This document shows positions 1 through 8,468 of a stretch of DNA of 9,611 nucleotides, one piece after another. A program made the translations under genes and the position numbers. The DNA comes from Thermoanaerobaculia bacterium (GTDB lineage Bacteria; Acidobacteriota; Thermoanaerobaculia; Multivoradales; UBA5704). Location: assembly GCA_025937035.1 (NCBI GenBank), contig JAICSG010000095.1, positions 1-9,611 on the forward strand, in the 5' to 3' direction. Positions within the stretch are counted from its first letter, which is position 1. Every line of letters starts with the position of its first letter. Below the pieces are notes generated by a model that searched no databases, was not told the origin of the DNA, and saw only the letters and a list, made by a program, of their open reading frames with translations.

Positions 1-50
1 GCTCTCCCTTCAAGATGATTTTAAAAATTCCTAGCACACGACCGGCCGTC
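1..50. other. short non-coding edge downstream of the pyruvyl transferase/PhyH gene
   Basis: These 50 bases follow the stop codon of the minus-strand gene that ends at 51. Positions 14-31 are much richer in A and T than the rest of the window. I see no clear hairpin followed by a T run, so I do not call a terminator. The region is too short to show whether another gene follows. Confidence 0.5.
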
Positions 51-2288
51 TCAGCTCCTCGCGGGGACCATGCGGTCTCGGACGCGGTAGAGCAGGCCCC
101 GGAGGCGATGGAGGCCGATCTTCCACATTTTCCGGGTCGCCATCTCGCGCAACATCGAGCAATCCGAGCGGAGCTGATGGAGGTAGGGATACGGCTCGAT
201 GGGGATGGAGCCGGAGACGAGCGGGAAGAAGTTGCCGGTCAGGACGCTCTGCGTGCGGCCGTCCATGTAGCAGACCGTCATGGCCCGCCGTGGCACGGAC
301 GTCGGGTTCACTCCGGAGCGGTGGATCAGCCAGTTGTGGAGCAGGACGGCGTGCCCGGCCTCGACCTCCAGCGGCAGGACGCGCTCCGGGGGGCAATGGA
401 CCCGCACGTGCTCTTCCGCGACCGTGCTGCCATAGAGGCTCAGCAGCCCCAGGCGGTGGGTCCCGGGGATCACCTCCAGGCAGCCGTTCGCCCGCGTCGC
501 CGGGTCGAGGGCGACCCAGACGGTGACCAGCGGATCGCGGTCGAGACCCCAGACGTTGCCGCCGTCCTGGTGCCACGGCAGGACCGTGCCCTGGCCGGCG
601 GGCTTGTTCATCACCATGGCGCGGAAGATCGAGACCGGAGCGTGCGGGCCGTACTGGCGGGCGCAGACCTCCAGGAAGAGCGGGTGCTTGACCAGACGCA
701 CGAAGAGATCGTCGGTCTCCAGCCCCTGGATCTTGCGGTAGAGCCGGGTGCCGTGATCGAAGGCCCGGACAGCCTGGGGAAGCTCCTCGTAGACGCCGCC
801 GGTGTCGAGCTGCATCTGAACGTCCGGGTTCTTCACGTTGCCCAGGGCGAGATCGTCGGCCCGCTTCCGCAGGGCTTCGAGCTCCTCCGGCTCCACGACC
901 TTGCCGAGATGCAGGAAGCCGTCCCGGGAATAATCGTTCCATTGCTGCTCTGTCAGCACTCTTGTCTCCTCCATGATCCTTCTCTGCCTTCCCTCGACGG
1001 CCTGAGCGGCCTGGACGGCGAGGTCGACCGACCTCTCCATCTGGTTGACGACCCCTCGCCAGTGCGAGGCTTCCGCTTCGCTGGCCTGGCGTTCCAGGAT
1101 CAGAGCGGAGAGGGCCGCCTCGGCCAGGCGGCCGGCCCGTTCGGCCGGCCAGCCGAGAATGGACCGCGGTGGCTCCTCGGCGGCGCCTCGCGTCCGGCCC
1201 AACCGTGCCAGCAGTTGCCGCCAGCGCTGCTCCTCCTGCGTTGCGAGCGGCTCCCGCGCCCGGGCCATCGCCGCGGCGATCTCCTCCCGCTGGCTCCAGA
1301 GACGCCGGAAGGCCCGCACCAGGCCGAATCTCTCGGCCTCCGCCGCCGACTGGCACCAGGCCTCCATCCCGAGGTGGGCGAGGGCGCCCTGGAGCTTGAT
1401 CCGGGTGTAATCGTCACGATAGATCCCTACGCAGGGGACCGCGGCAGCCGTCGCGAAGACCAGGGGATGATACCTGGACGACACCACGGCCGCCGCCCGC
1501 TGCGTCACCCAGACGGTCTCCGCGGGCGGCATCACGGGCAACAGCTCGCACTCGGCCCCCTCGTCCCGCAGGAGCCGGGCGAGCGCGGCTCCCGCGCGGC
1601 CGTCTTCGTCGCCCAGGCTGCCCAGAGGCCCGACGTGAGGCAGGAAGGCGAGGCGCAGCCGGCTCTCGGCCGCGATCGCGGCGAGCTGCAGGGCCAGGCT
1701 GCAGAGCCCTGAGCGGGAGCCCATCGCGGCGAAGGCGGGATCCAGGGTGACGAGCAGGAACGGCTCGTCTGGACAGCCGCGATCCGCGGGCGGATGCCCG
1801 GCGAGGAAGAACGCGTCGTCGGGCTGGTAGCTGAGGCGGTCGGCGGGCAGTCCCATCTCCAGTGCCAGCGCCGCCGAGGGGAGCTCCCGGGCTCCCAGCA
1901 GGTCCACACCGGCCAAGGCCTTCGCCAGCGCGGAGCGATCCGTGGGGTTGAGCTCGGGGCCGATCGTCTGGCCGCCGGTGACGACGGGCAGGCCTCGCCG
2001 CCGGGCCTCGTTGATCCACCAGATCCGCTGGTGCAGGAGCTCGGGCCAGGACGAGGAGAGATTGCCCCCACCGGAAAGGAACAGCCCATCCGCCCCTTCT
2101 AGAACGGCCGCGGCGCCCTCTCTCGCCTCGCGGCCGATCACGGTCACGCGGATCTCGGGATCGTGCCGGCGCAGCGCCTCGACGTTCGCCACGAGCATCG
2201 CCTCGTCCCCGACATGGAACGGCTCCGGACCGACGTCCGCGACGATGACCAGGGAGAAAGACCGGGAGGAGTACGGCTGTAAGCTCAA
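51..2288 (-). CDS. polysaccharide pyruvyl transferase domain fused to a PhyH-type 2-oxoglutarate oxygenase
   Basis: About 745 residues if it starts at TTG 2288. Residues ~12-363 are a polysaccharide pyruvyl transferase domain, the family that transfers pyruvate or acts as a GT-B-like enzyme on surface glycans. It shows FHVGDEAMLV (24-33), LSGGGNLSS (71-79), GGQTIGPE (105-112) and the C-terminal SSRYHPLVFA near 270. A charged, helix-prone linker (~364-438) leads to a PhyH domain with the iron ligands H573 and D575 (in WHQDGG) and H656 (in IHRSGVN). R667, 11 residues after the distal His, fits the 2-oxoglutarate-binding Arg. The frame has no stop between domains. The start is uncertain: the frame opens further upstream, but that part lies antisense to the divergent gene. 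TTG 2288, GTG 2327 and CTG 2252 are candidates, none with a Shine-Dalgarno. It may instead be two genes, with PhyH (307 aa) starting at ATG 974. A role in glycan modification is inferred; substrates are unknown. Confidence 0.8.
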   Translation of the reverse strand: MSLQPYSSRSFSLVIVADVGPEPFHVGDEAMLVANVEALRRHDPEIRVTVIGREAREGAAAVLEGADGLFLSGGGNLSSSWPELLHQRIWWINEARRRGLPVVTGGQTIGPELNPTDRSALAKALAGVDLLGARELPSAALALEMGLPADRLSYQPDDAFFLAGHPPADRGCPDEPFLLVTLDPAFAAMGSRSGLCSLALQLAAIAAESRLRLAFLPHVGPLGSLGDEDGRAGAALARLLRDEGAECELLPVMPPAETVWVTQRAAAVVSSRYHPLVFATAAAVPCVGIYRDDYTRIKLQGALAHLGMEAWCQSAAEAERFGLVRAFRRLWSQREEIAAAMARAREPLATQEEQRWRQLLARLGRTRGAAEEPPRSILGWPAERAGRLAEAALSALILERQASEAEASHWRGVVNQMERSVDLAVQAAQAVEGRQRRIMEETRVLTEQQWNDYSRDGFLHLGKVVEPEELEALRKRADDLALGNVKNPDVQMQLDTGGVYEELPQAVRAFDHGTRLYRKIQGLETDDLFVRLVKHPLFLEVCARQYGPHAPVSIFRAMVMNKPAGQGTVLPWHQDGGNVWGLDRDPLVTVWVALDPATRANGCLEVIPGTHRLGLLSLYGSTVAEEHVRVHCPPERVLPLEVEAGHAVLLHNWLIHRSGVNPTSVPRRAMTVCYMDGRTQSVLTGNFFPLVSGSIPIEPYPYLHQLRSDCSMLREMATRKMWKIGLHRLRGLLYRVRDRMVPARS
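975..995 (-). promoter_or_regulatory. possible internal ribosome binding region for the PhyH domain
   Basis: Read on the minus strand, a purine-rich run containing GAGGGAAGG and then AGAGAAGGA precedes an in-frame ATG at 974-972. That ATG sits exactly at the start of the PhyH domain. The nearer element ends only 2 bases from the ATG, which is short for a Shine-Dalgarno, and the farther one is about 12 bases away. Codons around this ATG (AGA, AGG, ACA, AGA, ACA, CAA) are less GC-rich than the gene average, as often seen around true starts. Confidence 0.35.
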
Positions 2289-2358
2289 GACAGGGCAGTT
2301 TATACCAGAGGATGGGGTTACACTCACGCCCGGAATCTCAGACCAGGAGGGAAGCCTC
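2289..2358. promoter_or_regulatory. divergent promoter region between the pyruvyl transferase/PhyH gene and the asparaginase gene
   Basis: This spacer separates two divergent genes and is relatively AT-rich. On the minus strand TATAAA (2304-2299) lies 10 bases before TTG 2288 and could be a -10 element for a nearly leaderless transcript. On the plus strand the same patch reads TTATACC, and GTTACACT follows at 2317-2324. I see no convincing TTGACA-like -35 box in either direction, so the promoter assignment rests on position and composition. Confidence 0.4.
2345..2350 (+). promoter_or_regulatory. Shine-Dalgarno of the asparaginase gene
   Basis: AGGAGG lies 8 bases before ATG 2359. It fixes the start of the Tat-exported asparaginase and rules out the longer open frame that extends upstream into the divergent gene. 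Confidence 0.85.
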
Positions 2359-3474
2359 ATGAACGACAAGCTGAGCCGCCGTGACCTCATCCGCGCCGGA
2401 GCCGCCGCCGGGCTGACCGCGGCGCTGCCGAAGGGGGCGTTCGGGGAGGCCCCGGCCGTGATGACCCCGAAGGGGGTCAAGCCCGTGGTGATCTCGTCCG
2501 CCAACGGCAACCATTTCAAGAACGGCGGCGACGTGACCTGCGTCCAGAAGGCGTTCACGATGATCACCCAAGGGTCGGACGTGCTCGACGCCTTGATCGC
2601 CGGGGTCAATCTCGTGGAGCTCGACCCGACGGACGACAGCGTCGGCTATGGCGGCCTGCCGAACGCCGAGGGGGTGGTGCAGCTCGACTCCTGCTGCATG
2701 CACGGCCCCAGGAAGCGGGCCGGCGGCGTGGCGGCCCTCGAAGGGGTGCGTACACCGTCCCTCGTCGCCAAGGCGGTGATGGACACCACCGATCACCACC
2801 TGCTGGAGGGCAAGGGGGCCCAGGAATTCGCCCGCGCCATGGGCTTCAAGATCGAGGACGACCTCAACACCGAGCACTCGCGCCAGCTCTGGCTGGAATG
2901 GAAGCGCCGCACCGATCCGTCCCACTATCTCGATCCCAAGGACCGCGCCGAGGCGGGCCTGAAGGCGGCCATGCAGATGGCCCGCGAGGGGCTGATCGAT
3001 CCCGAGCATCTGTGGGGGACGATCAACTGCGACGGCGTCAACGCCAGGGGGGAGATCTGCGGCGTGACCACCACCAGCGGCCTCTCCTGGAAGATCCCCG
3101 GCCGGGTGGGCGACTCGCCGATCCTCGGCGCCGGGCTCTACGTGGACGGCGCGGTGGGGGCCGCCGGCTCGACCGGACGGGGCGAGGCGAACCTCTACAA
3201 TCTCTGCTCGTTCCTGATCGTCGAGGCGATGCGCCGCGGCGCCCACCCCAAGGACGCCGGCATGGAGGCGCTGAAGCGGGTGGTCTCCAACACCGTCGAG
3301 AAAAGGTTGCTGAACGACCGCCGCCAGCCCAACTTCGGGCTCAATTTCTACGTTCTCGACGCGCGCGGCGAATTCGCGGGCGTCTCGATGTATCCGTCGA
3401 AATTCGCCGTCTGCGACGAGAGCGGTCCGCGGACGCTGCCGACGGAGGCGCTGTTCGAGGGGAAACCGGAATAG
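2359..3474 (+). CDS. Tat-exported glycosylasparaginase-family Ntn hydrolase (N4-(beta-N-acetylglucosaminyl)-L-asparaginase-like)
   Basis: 371 residues. The N-terminus has a twin-arginine signal: SRRDLIR (6-12) followed by the short hydrophobic stretch AGAAAGLTAAL, so export through Tat to the periplasm is likely. The rest matches the glycosylasparaginase/type III asparaginase family, whose precursor cuts itself to expose a catalytic Thr. That Thr is T221 in HLWGTINCDG; downstream are TTTSG (237-241), GRVGDSPILGAGLYVD (248-263) and TGRGE (272-276), the usual substrate-binding region. The family cleaves the amide bond of GlcNAc-asparagine or of isoaspartyl/asparaginyl substrates. The residue before the nucleophile is Gly (G220) rather than the Asp of classical glycosylasparaginases, a junction more like isoaspartyl peptidases, so exact substrate preference is open. 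The start is supported by AGGAGG at 2345. The next gene begins 83 bases downstream in the same direction. Confidence 0.93.
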   Translation: MNDKLSRRDLIRAGAAAGLTAALPKGAFGEAPAVMTPKGVKPVVISSANGNHFKNGGDVTCVQKAFTMITQGSDVLDALIAGVNLVELDPTDDSVGYGGLPNAEGVVQLDSCCMHGPRKRAGGVAALEGVRTPSLVAKAVMDTTDHHLLEGKGAQEFARAMGFKIEDDLNTEHSRQLWLEWKRRTDPSHYLDPKDRAEAGLKAAMQMAREGLIDPEHLWGTINCDGVNARGEICGVTTTSGLSWKIPGRVGDSPILGAGLYVDGAVGAAGSTGRGEANLYNLCSFLIVEAMRRGAHPKDAGMEALKRVVSNTVEKRLLNDRRQPNFGLNFYVLDARGEFAGVSMYPSKFAVCDESGPRTLPTEALFEGKPE

Positions 3475-3543
3475 CGTCTCACCCCGGATTTTATCAAAGG
3501 CGGCGGCCAAGAAGCCGCTCGGAGGACGAAAATACCAGCCTGC

Positions 3544-3549
3544 TAAGAT
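3544..3549 (+). promoter_or_regulatory. candidate extended -10 element of the histidine kinase gene
   Basis: TAAGAT preceded by TGC (an extended -10 form) lies 8 bases before ATG 3558. No Shine-Dalgarno precedes that ATG; the nearest GGAGG, at 3521, is over 30 bases away. This spacing would place transcription start at or next to the ATG, giving a leaderless message. No clear -35 box is visible. Confidence 0.45.
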
Positions 3550-3557
3550 CACCGGAC

Positions 3558-5411
<1,854 letters not shown>

Positions 5412-5423
<12 letters not shown>

Positions 5424-6401
5424 TTTGGTCTTGCCCGGCAGCCCCACCCCTGGCGCCGGGCGCTCCCGCAGCACCTCTCGCCTGAACACGAACAGCTCGG
5501 CCGGCCGGCCGCCGGTCTGGGCGTCCTGACGGCCGGTGCCCTCGACCAGGCCGGTGTTCTCGACCAGCCGCCGGAAGTTCTGCTTGTGAAGGCGCACGCC
5601 GGCCAGCGCCTCGACCACTCTCTGGAGCTGCAGCAGGGTGAAGGTGGGGGGCAGGAGCTCGAAGACCACCGGCCGGTACTTGAGCTTTCCCCGCAGACGG
5701 CCCAGGGCGGTCGCCAGGATGCGCCGGTGGTCGAGCGCCATGGGGCGCCCCGCCAGCAGCTCCGGCACCTCCGGCGGGGCCGGCCGGCGCGCCTCGTAGA
5801 CGCCGCCGGTCTCGTCGCGGTCCCGCCAGGCCTCCGGCACCAGATAGGCCTCGTAGAGCAGCTCGTAGCGCTCCAGCACCCGCTCGCCGTCCCAGCCGAC
5901 GCCACCGAGACCGAAGACGATATCCGCCCGCTGCCGCCGCTCCTGCCGCAGGGCGGGCTCGGCGGCGGAGGCCACCCAGGCGTCGAGGGCGGGGGCGATC
6001 ACGCGGTCGATCACCCCGGGACGGCCCGCGCGCCAGTCCTCCCAGGGGAAGAGCTCGTACCAGTCCCGCCAGCGGGCCTCCCGGTGCACGGTGGCCTCGC
6101 GCACCAGCGCCAGATAGGCGACGGAGACCCCCCGCGGCCCCCCCTGCGTCTCGCGCGGATCGCGGTAGCGGTCGCCGAAGGTATAGAGCTGCTCGACGTA
6201 GCCGAGCTCCAGGCCGGTCTGCTCGCGCACCCAGCGGCGGAGCCCAAGGTCGAGGGTGCGGTCGGTCTCCGGCTCCAGGGGGCCGAAGGGCAGGGCGTCC
6301 TCGCGGCCCGCGGCGCCGCCGGAGCGGGGGACGGTGAGGATGCGGGGGACCTCCTCGGTGACCGCCACGATCACCGCGTTGAGGCCGAGGTTGACCTTCA
6401 A
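5412..6401 (-). CDS. NrtR-like transcriptional regulator: degenerate Nudix domain plus C-terminal winged helix
   Basis: 329 residues from TTG 6401. Residues ~5-190 form a Nudix-type domain beginning GLNAVIVAV. Its Nudix box region (~42-64, ending LRRWVREQTGL) keeps Arg56, Glu60 and Gly63, but the catalytic Glu positions 57 and 61 are Trp and Gln, so hydrolysis is unlikely. Residues ~223-290 (MALDHRRILATALGRLR, then LLPPTFTLLQLQ and HKQNFRRLV) match the winged-helix domain of NrtR proteins, which repress cofactor genes and sense a nucleotide such as ADP-ribose. It strongly recalls the group annotated as NAD regulator in Alphaproteobacteria, from memory and unsearched. The start is chosen because TTG overlaps the lipB stop as TTGA, GGGAG lies 4 bases upstream, and the Nudix domain begins right after. 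Coupling to lipB suggests a cofactor-related role. The true target is unknown. Confidence 0.87.
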
Positions 6402-7114
6402 GGAGCTCCCACCGCGGCCGGCTCGCTGGCGGAAGACACCGCGGCGGCCACCAGCTCGCGGTCGAAGATCTGGCCGAAATGGCGGGCGCAGACCGCCGCG
6501 ATCTCGGGGAGCGATGGGGCCTTCCCCATCAGCCGCTCGATCGAGGTCATGCTCACCTGGTGCAGGCCGCAGGGGATGATCCCCGTGAAGTAGGAGAGGT
6601 CGGTCGAGACGTTGAGGGCGAAGCCGTGGGTGGTGATCCAGCGCGAGAGGTGGACCCCGATCGAGGCGATCTTGGCCTCCCCGGCCCAGACGCCGATGAA
6701 AGCCTGCTCCTCGCCCGGCCGCGCCGCCACACCGTACTCGGCGAGGGTGCGGATGAGGACCTCCTGGAGATCGCGCACGTAGCGCCGGATGTCCCGGCGG
6801 TCGGGGCTCAGGTTGACGACGGGATAGCCCACGAGCTGGCCGGGCCCGTGGTAGGTCACCTGGCCGCCGCGGTCGCACTCGGCCACCTCGACCCCCATCG
6901 CGGCCAGCCAGCCGGGGCCCGCGAGGACGTCCCCGGCGCTGGCGTTGCGGCCCAGGGTGTAGACGTGGGGGTGCTCCAGCAGCAGGAACCGCTCCGGCCC
7001 TTGCCCCCCCTTCAGGGCCGTCCGCGCCGCGTGCTGCATCTCGACCGCCTCCGTGTAGGGGACGCGGCCGAGCCAGGACCAGTGGAGGGGGCGGCGGGGG
7101 GCGGGAGTCGGCAT
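6398..7114 (-). CDS. lipB: octanoyltransferase LipB (lipoyl(octanoyl) transferase)
   Basis: 238 residues. LipB moves the octanoyl group from octanoyl-ACP to the lipoyl domains of pyruvate and 2-oxoglutarate dehydrogenases and the glycine cleavage H protein, the first step of cytoplasmic lipoate assembly before LipA adds sulfur. The family motifs are present: LEHPHVYTLGR (46-56), RGGQVTYHGPGQ (82-93), the catalytic Lys K148 in GEAKIASIGV, THGFALNV (162-169) and the catalytic Cys C182 in GIIPCG. Length is within the usual 210-250. The start at ATG 7114 gives the normal short N-terminus before LGRVPYTEA. There is no Shine-Dalgarno, but TAGAAT lies 6 bases upstream, so the transcript may be leaderless. 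The stop overlaps the TTG of the NrtR-like gene, making a coupled pair. It is divergent from glgC across 81 bases. lipA is not in the window. Confidence 0.96.
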   Translation of the reverse strand: MPTPAPRRPLHWSWLGRVPYTEAVEMQHAARTALKGGQGPERFLLLEHPHVYTLGRNASAGDVLAGPGWLAAMGVEVAECDRGGQVTYHGPGQLVGYPVVNLSPDRRDIRRYVRDLQEVLIRTLAEYGVAARPGEEQAFIGVWAGEAKIASIGVHLSRWITTHGFALNVSTDLSYFTGIIPCGLHQVSMTSIERLMGKAPSLPEIAAVCARHFGQIFDRELVAAAVSSASEPAAVGAP

Positions 7115-7120
7115 GGGGTC

Positions 7121-7126
7121 ATTCTA
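7121..7126 (-). promoter_or_regulatory. candidate -10 element of the lipB-regulator operon
   Basis: Read on the minus strand, TAGAAT lies 6 bases before ATG 7114, the spacing expected when transcription starts at or next to the start codon. There is no ribosome binding site in this stretch. A -35 box is not obvious; its expected position (~7144-7149) falls inside the left half of the inverted repeat at 7142-7165. Confidence 0.45.
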
Positions 7127-7141
7127 CCGAAACCTCACCCC

Positions 7142-7165
7142 TATCCCCATTTGTTTCCTGGGATA
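7142..7165. repeat. perfect inverted repeat TATCCC-N12-GGGATA, operator candidate
   Basis: TATCCC (7142-7147) and GGGATA (7160-7165) are exact reverse complements separated by 12 bases. The left arm falls where the -35 of lipB would be, and the right arm runs into the TAAGAT -10-like element of glgC. A dimeric regulator bound here could affect both directions. The NrtR-like protein encoded by the lipB operon is the nearest candidate, but nothing in the sequence proves it binds here. Six-base arms can arise by chance. Confidence 0.4.
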
Positions 7166-7169
7166 AGAT
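7164..7169 (+). promoter_or_regulatory. candidate -10 element of the glgC-glgA operon
   Basis: TAAGAT lies 26 bases before ATG 7196, the same hexamer that precedes the histidine kinase gene. Transcription would begin near 7176, inside or just before a small hairpin. No clear -35 box is present. Confidence 0.4.
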
Positions 7170-7170
7170 A

Positions 7171-7189
7171 CCCCGCGCCCGCGGGGAGG
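7171..7189 (+). promoter_or_regulatory. glgC leader hairpin overlapping its Shine-Dalgarno
   Basis: CCCCGC (7171-7176), a four-base loop GCCC, and GCGGGG (7181-7186) form a perfect six-pair all-GC hairpin. GGAGG at 7185-7189 is the likely Shine-Dalgarno, 6 bases before ATG 7196, and its first two bases lie in the right arm of the hairpin. If the transcript starts upstream of 7171, this fold could limit ribosome access to glgC. If it starts within the hairpin, the effect disappears. Confidence 0.45.
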
Positions 7190-7195
7190 GGGATC

Positions 7196-8464
<1,269 letters not shown>

Positions 8465-8468
8465 CGCC

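Noticed and set aside
31..1356. 441-codon minus-strand frame in another phase across the PhyH domain
   Set aside because: Arg/Gly/Ala/Pro-rich shadow of the PhyH frame with no domain signal.
15..1712. 565-codon open frame on the plus strand opposite the pyruvyl transferase/PhyH gene
   Set aside because: The translation is low-complexity Arg/Gly/Pro/Asp/His-rich with no recognisable motif, while the minus-strand frame over the same bases shows clear family motifs. High GC makes long antisense frames common.
1942..2358. Upstream extension of the asparaginase frame
   Set aside because: It lies antisense to the pyruvyl transferase domain; a Tat signal and AGGAGG Shine-Dalgarno mark ATG 2359 as the real start.
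2289..2609. Upstream extension of the pyruvyl transferase frame to ATG 2609
   Set aside because: It would overlap about 250 bases of the divergent asparaginase coding region, and the extra residues show no pyruvyl transferase homology.
3502..3519. Hairpin between the asparaginase and kinase genes as an intrinsic terminator
   Set aside because: The stem is six pairs with one G-T wobble and is not followed by a T run on the plus strand; the T-rich stretch is on the wrong side.
2898..3557. Plus-strand extension of the kinase frame upstream of ATG 3558
   Set aside because: It runs out of frame through the asparaginase gene and is Arg/Gly-rich; the membrane-anchored kinase naturally begins at 3558.
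5433..5461. Seven-pair perfect inverted repeat (GCCCGGC...GCCGGGC) just after the kinase stop, as a terminator
   Set aside because: The loop is 15 bases and no T tract follows in either direction; it lies inside the regulator's coding sequence, where GC-rich repeats arise easily.
6402..6878. Upstream extension of the NrtR-like frame to ATG 6878
   Set aside because: This part runs out of frame through lipB, is Arg/Pro-rich, and has no Nudix features; TTG 6401 with its own ribosome binding site fits better.
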